Of a stretch of DNA of 64,000 nucleotides, positions 18,775-27,318 are shown one piece after another (position 1 is the first letter of the stretch; each line of letters starts with the position of its first letter). The DNA is from Burkholderia sp. SRS-46 (GTDB lineage: Bacteria; Pseudomonadota; Gammaproteobacteria; Burkholderiales; Burkholderiaceae), in the NCBI RefSeq assembly GCF_004343775.1, contig NZ_PTXL01000006.1, positions 310,001 to 374,000 on the forward strand, in the 5' to 3' direction. Under the pieces are notes generated by a model. It was given only the letters and a program-made list of their open reading frames with translations, was not told the origin of the DNA and did not search any database. The position numbers and the translations under genes were made by a program.

Positions 18775-19503
18775 ATGCGAATTCTCATCGCCGAAGATGA
18801 CAGCATACTCGCGGACGGCCTCACCCGGTCACTCCGCCAATCGGGCTATGCGGTCGATCACGTGAAGAACGGCGTCGAGGCCGACACGGCCCTGTCGATG
18901 CAGTCGTTCGACCTGCTGATCCTCGATCTCGGCCTGCCGAAGATGCCCGGCCTCGACGTGCTGAAGCGCCTGCGCGCGCGCAATTCCAACCTCCCCGTGC
19001 TGATCCTGACCGCCGCCGACAGCGTCGACGAGCGCGTGAAGGGCCTCGACCTCGGCGCCGACGACTACATGGCCAAGCCGTTCGCGCTCAACGAGCTCGA
19101 GGCGCGCGTGCGCGCGCTGACCCGGCGCGGCGCGGGCGGCGGCCCGACCGTCGTGCGGCACGGCTCGCTCGCGTTCGACCAGGTCGGCCGGATCGCGTAC
19201 GCGAACGACCGCGTGCTCGACCTGTCCGCGCGCGAGCTCGGCCTGCTCGAGGTGCTGCTGCAGCGGATCGGCCGCCTCGTGTCGAAGGAGCAGCTCGTCG
19301 ACCACCTGTGCGAATGGGGCGAGGAAGTCAGCAACAACGCGATCGAAGTCTACGTGCACCGGCTGCGCAAGAAGATCGAGCCGAGCGGCGTGCGGATCGC
19401 CACCGTGCGCGGCCTCGGCTACTGCCTCGAGAAAGCCGCCCCCGCGAGCCCCGCCGACGCGGCGGCGCCCCAGCCCGCGCCGGCCGGCACGCCGCTGCGC
19501 TGA
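18775..19503 (+). CDS. OmpR-family response regulator
   Basis: The 242-residue protein has a receiver domain (Asp51 as phosphoacceptor, LTAADS and Lys101 in MAKPF) and a C-terminal winged helix with SARELGLLEVLL, SNNAIEVYVHRLRKKIE and TVRGLGYCLE. The type resembles QseB/TctD. The ATG at 18775 starts the conserved MRILIAEDD. A histidine kinase gene follows after 18 bp, and a transporter gene lies beyond it, so the pair may control uptake of a carboxylate; that is inference. Confidence 0.92.
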   Translation: MRILIAEDDSILADGLTRSLRQSGYAVDHVKNGVEADTALSMQSFDLLILDLGLPKMPGLDVLKRLRARNSNLPVLILTAADSVDERVKGLDLGADDYMAKPFALNELEARVRALTRRGAGGGPTVVRHGSLAFDQVGRIAYANDRVLDLSARELGLLEVLLQRIGRLVSKEQLVDHLCEWGEEVSNNAIEVYVHRLRKKIEPSGVRIATVRGLGYCLEKAAPASPADAAAPQPAPAGTPLR

Positions 19504-19521
19504 CGGCCGGCCGTCGCCGCC

Positions 19522-21078
19522 ATGGCCACGCCGGTCCACTCCCGCCACCCGAGCGGCGAACCCGCTTCCGCCGCCGACGCCGCGCGCGACGCGCGCTACG
19601 AGAACCCGTTCGCGCCGCCCGACGAGACCGACCCGCCCGACCCCGCGCGGCCGCGCTCGCTGTTCGGCGAGATCCTCGACTGGATGCTCGCGCCGCTGCT
19701 GCTGCTGTGGCCGATGAGCATCGCCGTCACCTACCTGGTCGCGAAGACGATCGCGAACGGGCCGTTCGACCGCACGCTCGAGACCAACGCGTACGTGCTC
19801 GCGCGGCAGATCCATCCCGTCAACGGCGTCGCCGAGCTGACGCTGCCGCAGGCGACGCGCGACTTCCTGCGCGCGGACAACGTCGACAGCGTGTACTTCC
19901 AGGTGCTCGGCGCGCGCGGCGAGCTGGTCGCCGGCGAAGCCGACCTGCCGCTGCCGCGCGACGAGGATCGCCCGCCGCCGGGCGTCGTCGCGTTCCGCGA
20001 CGACCTGCTGCGCGGCAACGACGTGCGCGTCGCGTATACAACCGTCGCGCTGCCGCAGGCGAGCGGCACGCAGCCGGTGCTCGTGCAGGTGGGCGAGACG
20101 CTCGACAAGCGCAACGCGCTCGCGAACGACATCATCAAGGGCGTGATCCTGCCGCAGTTCGTGATCCTGCCGCTCGCGATCCTGCTCGTGTGGTTCGGGC
20201 TGTCGCGCGGGCTCGCGCCGCTCAACGCGCTGCAGGCGCACATCCGCGCGCGACGGCCGGACGACCTGTCGCCCGTCGAGGCGCAGCGCGCGCCGCCGGA
20301 GATCGAGCCGCTCGTCACGTCGTTCAACGACCTGCTCGCGCGCCTCGAGCAGAACATGGCGCTGCAGAAGCGCTTCATCGCCGACGCCGCGCACCAGATG
20401 AAGACGCCGCTCGCCGGGCTGCGCACGCAGGCCGAATTCGCGCTGCGCCACCCCGTGCCGGCCGACGTGCAGCGCTCGCTCGAACAGATCGCGACGAGCT
20501 CCGAGCAGGCCGCGCGGCTCGTCACGCAGCTGCTCGCGCTCGCGCGCGCCGAGAACCGCGCGAGCGGGCTGACGTTCGAGCCGGTCGAGATCGGCGCGCT
20601 CGCGCGGCGCGCGGTGCGCGACTGGGTGCAGGCCGCGCTCGCGAAGCGGATGGACCTCGGCTACGAAGGCCCGGACGATGCGGACGACGACGCGCCGCTC
20701 GACGTCGCCGGCAGTCCGCTGATGCTGCGCGAGATGCTCGGCAACCTGATCGACAACGCGATCCGCTACACGCCGCAAGGCGGCCGCATCACCGTGCGCG
20801 TGCGCGCCGAGCGCGCCGCGCGGTGCGCGCACCTCGAGGTCGAGGACACCGGCCCCGGCATCCCCGCCGCCGAACGCGAGCGCGTGCTCGAGCGCTTCTA
20901 CCGGATCCTCGGCCGCGAAGGCGACGGCAGCGGCCTCGGGCTCGCGATCGTGCGCGAGATCGTCGCGCAGCACGGCGGCTCGCTGACGCTCGACGACAAC
21001 GTCTACCAGGCGATGCCGCGCCTCGCCGGCACGCTCGTGCGCGTGACCCTGCCGTTGCACGTCGCGGCCCCGGAGTAA
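19522..21078 (+). CDS. Sensor histidine kinase, TctE/QseC-like
   Basis: The 518-residue inner-membrane kinase has an N-terminal helix at about 57-78, a periplasmic domain of about 130 residues, a second helix at about 208-228, a HAMP-like linker, and the H-box FIADAAHQMKTPLAGL with His291. N-box (NLIDNAIRYTPQGG), G1 (VEDTGPGIP) and G2 (GDGSGLGLAIV) complete the ATPase. The first 50 residues are an unusual proline- and aspartate-rich cytoplasmic tail. It follows its response regulator by 18 bp. Confidence 0.92.
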   Translation: MATPVHSRHPSGEPASAADAARDARYENPFAPPDETDPPDPARPRSLFGEILDWMLAPLLLLWPMSIAVTYLVAKTIANGPFDRTLETNAYVLARQIHPVNGVAELTLPQATRDFLRADNVDSVYFQVLGARGELVAGEADLPLPRDEDRPPPGVVAFRDDLLRGNDVRVAYTTVALPQASGTQPVLVQVGETLDKRNALANDIIKGVILPQFVILPLAILLVWFGLSRGLAPLNALQAHIRARRPDDLSPVEAQRAPPEIEPLVTSFNDLLARLEQNMALQKRFIADAAHQMKTPLAGLRTQAEFALRHPVPADVQRSLEQIATSSEQAARLVTQLLALARAENRASGLTFEPVEIGALARRAVRDWVQAALAKRMDLGYEGPDDADDDAPLDVAGSPLMLREMLGNLIDNAIRYTPQGGRITVRVRAERAARCAHLEVEDTGPGIPAAERERVLERFYRILGREGDGSGLGLAIVREIVAQHGGSLTLDDNVYQAMPRLAGTLVRVTLPLHVAAPE

Positions 21079-21303
21079 CCCTGACGTGCGCCGCAGCACC
21101 ACGCCGCGATAACGCGGCTTGCACGAACTTGCAGACCGTTCGCAGAACGATCGATGCAGAACGCCGGCCATTCACCGCGGGTTAACGTGCACGCGCCGGG
21201 CGCCCGCGAGTCAGTGCGCCGTAAGTTTGCCCGCCAATAATCGTCGACAGGCTCGCCCCAAGAGGCGGCCGCACACCCATATCAAGGGACTTGGAGACGA
21301 TTC

Positions 21304-22962
21304 ATGGCTACGTTAGGCGGGCATATTGCGCACTCGCCGATGACGAGCGAAGAGCGGAAGGTAATCTTCGCGTCGTCGCTCGGCACCGTGTTCGAGTGGT
21401 ACGACTTCTACCTGGCCGGCTCCCTCGCGGCCTACATCAGCAAGAGCTTCTTCTCCGGCGTCAACCCCACGGCCGCGTTCATCTTCACGCTGCTGGGCTT
21501 CGCGGCCGGCTTCGCGGTGCGGCCGTTCGGCGCGATCGTGTTCGGCCGCCTCGGCGACCTCGTCGGCCGCAAGCACACGTTCCTCGTGACGATCGTGATC
21601 ATGGGCGTCTCGACGTTCGTGGTCGGCTTCCTGCCCGGCTACGCGTCGATCGGCTTCGCCGCGCCGGTGATCTTCATCGCGATGCGGCTGCTGCAGGGCC
21701 TCGCGCTCGGCGGCGAGTACGGCGGCGCCGCGACCTACGTCGCGGAACACGCGCCGTCGCACCGGCGCGGCTTCTACACCGCGTGGATCCAGACGACCGC
21801 GACGCTCGGCCTGTTCCTGTCGCTGCTGGTGATCCTCGGCGTGCGCACGCTGATCGGCGAGCAATCGTTCGGCGTGTGGGGCTGGCGCGTGCCGTTCGTC
21901 GCGTCGATCCTGCTGCTCGCGGTGTCGGTGTGGATCCGCCTGCAACTGAACGAGTCGCCGGTGTTCCTGCGCATCAAGGCCGAGGGCAAGACGTCGAAGG
22001 CGCCGCTCACCGAAGCGTTCGGCCAGTGGAACAACCTGAAGATCGTGATCCTCGCGCTCGTCGGCCTGACGGCCGGCCAGGCGGTCGTGTGGTACACGGG
22101 CCAGTTCTACGCGCTGTTCTTCCTCACGCAGACGCTGAAGGTCGACGGCGCGAGCGCGAACATCCTGATCGCGATCGCGCTCCTGATCGGCACGCCGTTC
22201 TTCGTGTTCTTCGGCTCGCTGTCGGACCGGATCGGGCGCAAGCCGATCATCCTCGCGGGCTGCCTGATCGCGGCGCTGACCTACTTCCCGCTGTTCAAGG
22301 CGCTCACGCACTATGCGAACCCGCAGCTCGAGCTCGCGACGATGAAGGCGCCGATCACCGTCGTCGCCGATCCGGCCACCTGCTCGTTCCAGTTCAACCC
22401 GGTCGGCACGTCGAAGTTCACGAACTCGTGCGACATCGCGAAGAGCGCGCTCGCGAAAGCCGGCCTGAACTACGAGAACGTCGCGGCGCCGGCCGGCGCG
22501 ACCGCGCAGGTCAAGGTCGGCGACACCGTGATCGACGCGTACGACGGCAAGGCGGCCGACGCGAAGGCGAAGGGCGCGGCGTTCGACAAGACGCTCGCCA
22601 CGACGCTGAAGTCGGCCGGCTATCCGGCGAAGGCCGACCCGGCGCAGTTGAACTGGCCGATGACGATCGTGGTGCTGACGATCCTCGTGATCTACGTGAC
22701 GATGGTCTACGGCCCGATCGCCGCGATGCTGGTCGAGATGTTCCCGACGCGGATCCGCTACACGTCGATGTCGCTGCCTTATCACATCGGCAACGGCTGG
22801 TTCGGCGGCTTCCTGCCGGCGACCGCGTTCGCGATCGTCGCGGCGCAGGGCAACATCTACTCGGGGCTGTGGTATCCGATCGTGATCGCGCTGATCACCT
22901 GCGTGGTCGGGCTGCTGTTCGTCAAGGAAACCAAGGACTCGAACATCTACGCGCAGGATTGA
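21304..22962 (+). CDS. MHS-family MFS transporter with a large insertion
   Basis: The 552-residue permease has the metabolite:H+ symporter signature: FEWYDFYLAGSLA near residue 30, FGRLGDLVGRKHT near 80 and LALGGEYGGAATYVAEHAP near 135. Members carry dicarboxylates, citrate, proline or betaine. It is about 110 residues longer than typical members. The extra part (about residues 335-445, with Cys in ATCSFQF and TNSCDIA) lies between two membrane helices and is probably periplasmic. It sits 225 bp after the kinase gene, perhaps under control of that two-component system. Confidence 0.9.
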   Translation: MATLGGHIAHSPMTSEERKVIFASSLGTVFEWYDFYLAGSLAAYISKSFFSGVNPTAAFIFTLLGFAAGFAVRPFGAIVFGRLGDLVGRKHTFLVTIVIMGVSTFVVGFLPGYASIGFAAPVIFIAMRLLQGLALGGEYGGAATYVAEHAPSHRRGFYTAWIQTTATLGLFLSLLVILGVRTLIGEQSFGVWGWRVPFVASILLLAVSVWIRLQLNESPVFLRIKAEGKTSKAPLTEAFGQWNNLKIVILALVGLTAGQAVVWYTGQFYALFFLTQTLKVDGASANILIAIALLIGTPFFVFFGSLSDRIGRKPIILAGCLIAALTYFPLFKALTHYANPQLELATMKAPITVVADPATCSFQFNPVGTSKFTNSCDIAKSALAKAGLNYENVAAPAGATAQVKVGDTVIDAYDGKAADAKAKGAAFDKTLATTLKSAGYPAKADPAQLNWPMTIVVLTILVIYVTMVYGPIAAMLVEMFPTRIRYTSMSLPYHIGNGWFGGFLPATAFAIVAAQGNIYSGLWYPIVIALITCVVGLLFVKETKDSNIYAQD

Positions 22963-23015
22963 TGGGCGGCCGGTGCCGGGGCGGTGACATTTTTTCAAGG
23001 ATATGAAAAAAGGTG

Positions 23016-23044
23016 TTGACACCCCGGTTGGGCTTCTGCATAAT
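23016..23044 (+). promoter_or_regulatory. Sigma-70 promoter of the tRNA gene
   Basis: TTGACA (23016-23021) and CATAAT (23039-23044) are separated by 17 bp. The tRNA starts 10 bp after the -10 box, consistent with a short leader removed by processing. Confidence 0.85.
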
Positions 23045-23054
23045 TCAGTTCTTC

Positions 23055-23131
<77 letters not shown>

Positions 23132-23142
23132 AATGCAGTAAG

Positions 23143-23173
23143 AAAAGGGCTTAGCTACGGCTAAGCCCTTTTT
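23143..23173 (+). terminator. Terminator after tRNA-Met
   Basis: AAAAGGGCTTAGC and its complement GCTAAGCCCTTTTT form a hairpin around a TACG loop, with a T-rich tail (TTTTTGTTTTTG). It lies 11 bp after the tRNA CCA end. Confidence 0.92.
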
Positions 23174-23304
23174 GTTTTTGTCGCCGCAAACGCATGCGTT
23201 TCATTTCATTTCGCAAGCGGCTGTCCCGCAGCACCCTCCCCCTCTCGCGCTTCACCTCGCGAACCCCGTCATCGGGTTCAACCGGAGTTCGCGGCCCCGA
23301 GAAC

Positions 23305-23319
23305 GTTTTATAATGCAAC
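23305..23319 (+). promoter_or_regulatory. Degenerate operator overlapping a -10 box before the first HxlR gene
   Basis: GTTTTA-TAA-TGCAAC matches the cluster palindrome GTTGCA-N3-TGCAAC with two mismatches in the left arm. It overlaps a TATAAT (23309-23314). The site at 33833 shows the same kind of degeneracy in the opposite orientation. Its role in control of the HxlR gene at 23483 is inferred. Confidence 0.45.
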
Positions 23320-23482
23320 CAATTCTCCGGGCCACCCCCGTGCTTCGTCGTCACATGCAAACGGATCTACCCACCCTGCTCCGGACGGCCTCTCCGCACG
23401 CGCGCCGGCACTCGCCCGCGCCCGCGTCGGCACCCTCGCCCCACCCCCGTATTCGTTCCGGCTCATTTCCGTGGAGGACACC

Positions 23483-23968
23483 ATGGCCAAGCGCACCAGC
23501 CACAACAGCAGCGCGTGCGGGGTCGCCCGCCCGCTCGACGTGATCGGCGACGGATGGTCGCTGCTGATCGTGAGGGACGCGCTCGGCGGCCTGCGACGCT
23601 TCGGCGAATTCCAGGAAAGCCTCGGGCTCGCACGCAACATCCTCGCGTCGCGCCTGCGTCACCTCGTCGAGCACGGCGTGTTCGAAACCGCGCCCGCGTC
23701 GGACGGCAGCGCGTATCAGGAGTACGTGCTGACCGAAAAAGGCCGCGCGCTGTTTCCGTTGCTCGTCGCGCTGCGGCACTGGGGCGAGGACTACTGCTTC
23801 AAGCCCAACGAAGCGCACGTCAAGCTCGTCGACCGGGAATCGGGCCGCCTCGTCCCGCGCGTCGCGGTGCATGCGCATGACGGCCGCTCGCTCGCGCCCG
23901 AAGACACGATCGTCAAGTTTCCGCCGGCGCGCGCGTCGTCCGCCGCGCAGAAGAAGCACGCGCGCTGA
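23483..23968 (+). CDS. HxlR-family transcriptional regulator
   Basis: The 161-residue protein has the HxlR/MarR-like winged helix: RPLDVIGDGWSLLIVRDAL, GGLRRFGEFQESLGLARNILASRLRHL and a wing ending YVLTEKGRALFPLL. The tail ends in basic residues (QKKHAR). Cys13 near the N-terminus could be a redox sensor, as known for some HxlR members, but that is only a possibility. The ATG at 23483 has GGAGG upstream. It converges with another HxlR gene, and the two proteins are clearly related in sequence, so they may be a duplicated pair at the edge of the biosynthetic cluster. Confidence 0.9.
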   Translation: MAKRTSHNSSACGVARPLDVIGDGWSLLIVRDALGGLRRFGEFQESLGLARNILASRLRHLVEHGVFETAPASDGSAYQEYVLTEKGRALFPLLVALRHWGEDYCFKPNEAHVKLVDRESGRLVPRVAVHAHDGRSLAPEDTIVKFPPARASSAAQKKHAR

Positions 23969-24034
23969 GCGCGCGAGCGCATCCGCCCGGCCGGGATCGC
24001 GCGGCGCCACCGTCGTCGCGCCGCGCCCGTGCGC

Positions 24035-24502
24035 TCAGCGGTCGACCGGCGGCATGCACACCATCGTGTTCGCGGGCCGCATCGGCGTGCCGTCGCGCAG
24101 CCGCGGCTCCACCTTCTTCACGCGCTGCTTGCTGACGCGCTCGAGCAGCAGCGCGTAGCGCTCCCCGTCGCGATAGAGATTGCATTCGGCCCACTGCCGC
24201 AGCGTCACGATCACCGGAAACAGATCCTCGCCGAGCCGCGTCGTGATGTATTCGAGATGCGTCGACCCGTCGGACGCCGGCACGACCTCCAGCACGCCCT
24301 TCTGAATCAGGAACTGCAGCCGATCCTGCAGGATGTTGCTGGCGATGCCCAGGTGGCGCTGCAGCGCGCCGAAGCGCCGCACGCCGTCGAACACGTCGCG
24401 CACGATCAACAATGACCATCGGTTGCCGACGATCTCCAGCGCGCGGGTGACCGGGCATGTCGTGTGCGCGTTCGTGTGCTCGTCTCTGTCTGCTCCGACC
24501 AT
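24035..24502 (-). CDS. HxlR-family regulator, likely controller of the cluster
   Basis: The 155-residue protein shows the HxlR pattern CPVTRALEIVGNRWSLLIVRDVF, then RRFGALQRHLGIASNILQDRL and YITTRLGEDLFPVIVTLRQW. The ATG at 24502 has AGGAG upstream. An in-frame frame extension to 24622 was rejected because it crosses the operator region. It is divergent from an MFS exporter gene. A perfect palindrome lies in the shared region at 24614-24632, and the same motif recurs before other cluster genes, which makes this protein the best candidate for the cluster's regulator. Cys16 lies in the position that senses oxidants or electrophiles in some relatives. Confidence 0.9.
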   Translation of the reverse strand: MVGADRDEHTNAHTTCPVTRALEIVGNRWSLLIVRDVFDGVRRFGALQRHLGIASNILQDRLQFLIQKGVLEVVPASDGSTHLEYITTRLGEDLFPVIVTLRQWAECNLYRDGERYALLLERVSKQRVKKVEPRLRDGTPMRPANTMVCMPPVDR

Positions 24503-24613
24503 CGGTTTCTCCTGTGTAGCGGAAACGCGCCGGCGCATCGGGCAGGGCTGAATCCCGTCACCCTTCCCGCCGTTCCGCATGCGCCGGACGCGATCGATAA
24601 CGCGATCGATATC

Positions 24614-24632
24614 AAGTTGCATTTTGCAACTT
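24614..24632. promoter_or_regulatory. Perfect 19-bp palindromic operator between HxlR and MFS genes
   Basis: AAGTTGCA-TTT-TGCAACTT is fully symmetric. Its TTGCAT (24617-24622) could be the -35 box for the exporter, with TACATT (24640-24645) as -10 at 17-bp spacing. A further half-site TGCAACT lies at 24645-24651. The same motif occurs at 25971 and 42789. Confidence 0.75.
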
Positions 24633-24685
24633 GTTAACCTACATTTGCAACTCGTTCAACTTCTCCCGCGACGCGTGGCCGACGC

Positions 24686-25918
24686 ATGAACCTTTCCGAG
24701 CAGGCGGCAATCGCGTCGAAACACGCAGCCGCCGCGCCGCTGTCGTCGTCGCTCGTCGCGCTGCTCGCGACCTGCAGCGGCGTGAGCGTCGCCACCATCT
24801 ACTATGCGCAGCCGCTGCTCGACATGCTCGCCGCGCAGTTCGCGATCGAACGCGCGGCCATCGGCGGCGTCATCACCACGGCCCAGGTCGGCTGCGCGCT
24901 CGCCCTGTTCTTCGTGGTGCCGCTCGGCGATCTCGTGAATCGCAAGCGCCTGCTCTGCGTGCAGCTCGCCGCGCTCGTCGCCGCGCTGGCCGGCGTCGGC
25001 CTCGCGACGACACCGCTCGCGCTGATGGCGGCGATGCTCGCGATCGGCCTGTTCGGCACCGCGATGACGCAGGGGCTGATCGCCCAGGCCGCGGCGCTCG
25101 CCGGCGAACATGAACGCGGACGCGTCGTCGGCGCTGCGCAGGGCGGCGTCGTGATCGGCGTGCTGATCGCCCGCACGTTCGCCGGCATCGTGTCCGATCT
25201 CGCCGGCTGGCGGGCCGTCTACTTCGCGTCGGGGCTCGTCTGCGCGACGATGCTGGTCGCGCTGTGGCGACTGCTGCCCGACCGGCCGGCCGCGCGAGCG
25301 CCGCTGTCGTATCCGCGCCTGCTCGCCTCGATGTTCACGCTGCTGCGCGACGAACGTACGCTGCAGGTGCGGGGCGTGCTCGGGATGCTGATGTTCACGG
25401 CGCTCAGCGTGTTCTGGAGCGCGCTGGTGCTGCTGCTCGGCGCGCCGCCGTATGCGATGTCGAACACGGCGATCGGCGCATTCGGCCTCGTCGGCGCCAT
25501 CGGCGCGCTCGCGGCATCCGGCGCCGGGCGTCTCGCCGATCGCGGCTACGCGCAACGTACGACCGGCATCGCGCTGCTGTGCCTGATCGCGTCGTGGGGG
25601 CTGCTCGCGGGAACCGGCCGGACGCTGTTCGCGCTGATCGCCGGCGTGATCCTGCTCGACCTCGGCTGCCAGGCGATCCACGTCATCAACCAGAGCCTGA
25701 TCTTCCGGACGCGCCCCGACGCGCATAGCCGCCTGGTCGGCTGCTACATGCTGTTCTACTCGGCCGGCATGGGGCTCGGCGCGATCGCGTCGACGGCCAC
25801 CTTCGCGCGCGCGGGATGGTCGGGCGTCTGCGTGCTCGGCGCGGGCGTCAGCCTGCTCGCGCTGATCTTCTGGGGAAGTTCCGCGCGATTGCCGGAATCG
25901 CCGCGACAACGCGCGTGA
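24686..25918 (+). CDS. MFS transporter (drug/metabolite efflux type)
   Basis: The 410-residue protein has about 12 membrane helices and the motif-A-like loop VPLGDLVNRKRLL. It begins after a short soluble tail with ATCSGVSVATIYYAQPLLDML. It is a paralogue of the MFS gene at 42866: both share YYAQPLLD/YFDQPLLD, FVVPLGDL, GWRAVYFAS/GWRAVYLAS and HVINQS/NVTNQS. Divergent from the HxlR gene with an operator between, it is probably an exporter for the cluster product. No good ribosome site is visible before the only plausible ATG. Confidence 0.9.
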   Translation: MNLSEQAAIASKHAAAAPLSSSLVALLATCSGVSVATIYYAQPLLDMLAAQFAIERAAIGGVITTAQVGCALALFFVVPLGDLVNRKRLLCVQLAALVAALAGVGLATTPLALMAAMLAIGLFGTAMTQGLIAQAAALAGEHERGRVVGAAQGGVVIGVLIARTFAGIVSDLAGWRAVYFASGLVCATMLVALWRLLPDRPAARAPLSYPRLLASMFTLLRDERTLQVRGVLGMLMFTALSVFWSALVLLLGAPPYAMSNTAIGAFGLVGAIGALAASGAGRLADRGYAQRTTGIALLCLIASWGLLAGTGRTLFALIAGVILLDLGCQAIHVINQSLIFRTRPDAHSRLVGCYMLFYSAGMGLGAIASTATFARAGWSGVCVLGAGVSLLALIFWGSSARLPESPRQRA

Positions 25919-25970
25919 GCGCGCGGCGATTCGCAATGCACCGGCAGTCATGTAAATTTCCCAAAAAATG

Positions 25971-25987
25971 AGTTGCAAAGTGCAACT
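25971..25987. promoter_or_regulatory. Perfect operator of the main biosynthetic operon
   Basis: AGTTGCA-AAG-TGCAACT is an exact palindrome of the cluster motif. Confidence 0.75.
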
Positions 25988-26001
25988 TCAAAGACAATAA
26001 T
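25973..26001 (+). promoter_or_regulatory. Predicted promoter of the ferredoxin-led operon
   Basis: TTGCAA (25973-25978), inside the operator, and AATAAT (25996-26001) are spaced by 17 bp. The start of the ferredoxin gene is 180 bp downstream, leaving a long AT-rich leader. Bound regulator would cover the -35 box, so repression is the likely mode. Confidence 0.6.
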
Positions 26002-26181
26002 CAACCGGAAATCAATTTGTAAGATCATAACTATCAAGAGACAAAGCGCATTTATCGATTAAGAGCAAAAACTGACGCCACGCGAAACATTTATTAATTT
26101 CACCTCGCTTCGCGTGTGCGGGTAATCCATATGTATTTATTTTTAATTTTTACGTGAAACCCGTAACGACCCGGGATCGTC

Positions 26182-26481
26182 ATGCATACCGTCAAGCTGA
26201 TGCCGCAGGAAATCGAGGTGCCGCTACCGCCAGGCAGTTCGCTGACGGAGCTTGAATTCGAGCTGTACGGACAGGAATCGATCCCGTTCGGCTGCAAGGC
26301 CGGCACCTGCGGCGCCTGCGTGATCCAGATCCTGGAAGGCGGCCCGCATCTCGGCGCCAAGGGAAACAACGAGCGGGATTTTCTGGAGCGGCTCGGTTAT
26401 CCGGGCGACGCATTCAGATTGGCCTGTCAATGCCGCGTCAATGGCGCGGCGACGATTAGAGCCGCGGCTTCAAACAAATAA
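26182..26481 (+). CDS. Plant-type [2Fe-2S] ferredoxin
   Basis: The 99-residue protein binds a [2Fe-2S] cluster through Cys38, Cys43, Cys46 and Cys82 (C-x4-C-x2-C-x35-C, in GCKAGTCGACVIQIL and FRLACQC). It is a small soluble electron carrier. As first gene of the operon, directly before a haem-oxygenase-like diiron enzyme, it probably supplies that enzyme and perhaps the second one at 31365 with electrons. The reductase that would feed it is not in the window. The unusual neighbour context distinguishes it from housekeeping ferredoxin. Confidence 0.92.
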   Translation: MHTVKLMPQEIEVPLPPGSSLTELEFELYGQESIPFGCKAGTCGACVIQILEGGPHLGAKGNNERDFLERLGYPGDAFRLACQCRVNGAATIRAAASNK

Positions 26482-26543
26482 TCAGCGCAGTCAGTCTTAC
26501 CGATTTTCATGCAGTCACCTCCACTCACTCGAAAGGAAGAACC

Positions 26544-27296
26544 ATGAGTAATCGCGTCAAAAATGCCGGCCTGACCCATCGCATTCCCTTTATCAATTCA
26601 CAGCGCTCGCTCGAACTCCGCAAGGAAATCGACGCGATCATCGACGTGCAGATCGACAACTGGTACGACACCGTGCCGTATGCCGCCCACCTCGAAGGCA
26701 AGAACGTCGACTCCGAGTACTACCGGCGCCATCTGGTCGAAACGGCCTGGCGCATCCGCCTGCTGCGCGTGTCCGAATCGAAGGCGCTCGCCGAGATCGC
26801 GAAGCAGAGCCCCGAAGCCGCGCAGATCTGGGCGAACTACGAACGCGAGGAAATGCTGCACGACGAACTGTTCATCCAGGATCTCGAGCGCGCCGGCGTG
26901 TCCCGCGAGCAGTTCCTCGCGACCGAGCCGTACCTGTCGACCAAGCTGCTGACCGGCTACTTCTCGTACCTGCTCGACCATGAAGGGCCGCTCGGCGTGG
27001 TCGCCTATTCGTATCTGGTCGAATACGTGAACGTGAAGCTGGAGCCGCGCAAGCTGAAGGCGCTGAAGGATTCGGTCGGCGAAACCAACATCACCGGCCA
27101 GATCGCGCATTCGCACACGGACATCAACGACGATCACCCGGGCGAAGTCTGGCAGGCCATCCGCCACCTGCTGCGCAGCGAGCAGGACATCGATGCGCTC
27201 AAGCGCTACCTGCACGAGCATCAGACGGTGCTGGCGCTCTACTTCAAGGAGCTCTACGAAGACAAGATCGAACCGAGCCTCAAGGCTGCGGCCTGA
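26544..27296 (+). CDS. Haem-oxygenase-like diiron oxidase (HDO) candidate 1
   Basis: The 250-residue, all-helical protein fits the iron-containing redox enzyme family (relatives: UndA, BesC, SznF central domain, CADD). Likely iron ligands are Glu103 and His106 (EEMLH), Glu160 (SYLVEYVN) and His191/His198 (HTDINDDH). The usual third-helix motif is HxxxDxxH; here the Asp position reads Asn195, with Asp193 and Asp196 beside it, so the second iron site may differ. Such enzymes use O2 to cleave or desaturate amino or fatty acids or to oxidise nitrogen; the substrate is unknown. A clear AAGGAAG precedes the ATG. It follows the ferredoxin gene by 62 bp. Confidence 0.82.
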   Translation: MSNRVKNAGLTHRIPFINSQRSLELRKEIDAIIDVQIDNWYDTVPYAAHLEGKNVDSEYYRRHLVETAWRIRLLRVSESKALAEIAKQSPEAAQIWANYEREEMLHDELFIQDLERAGVSREQFLATEPYLSTKLLTGYFSYLLDHEGPLGVVAYSYLVEYVNVKLEPRKLKALKDSVGETNITGQIAHSHTDINDDHPGEVWQAIRHLLRSEQDIDALKRYLHEHQTVLALYFKELYEDKIEPSLKAAA

Positions 27297-27318
27297 GCGG
27301 CCAGGAGGAGACAAGGCG

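Noticed and set aside
21131..21163. Three GCAGA(A/C)CG direct repeats before the MHS transporter gene as response-regulator boxes
   Set aside because: Spacing is unequal (11 and 14 bp) and the motif is short; chance in GC-rich sequence is likely.
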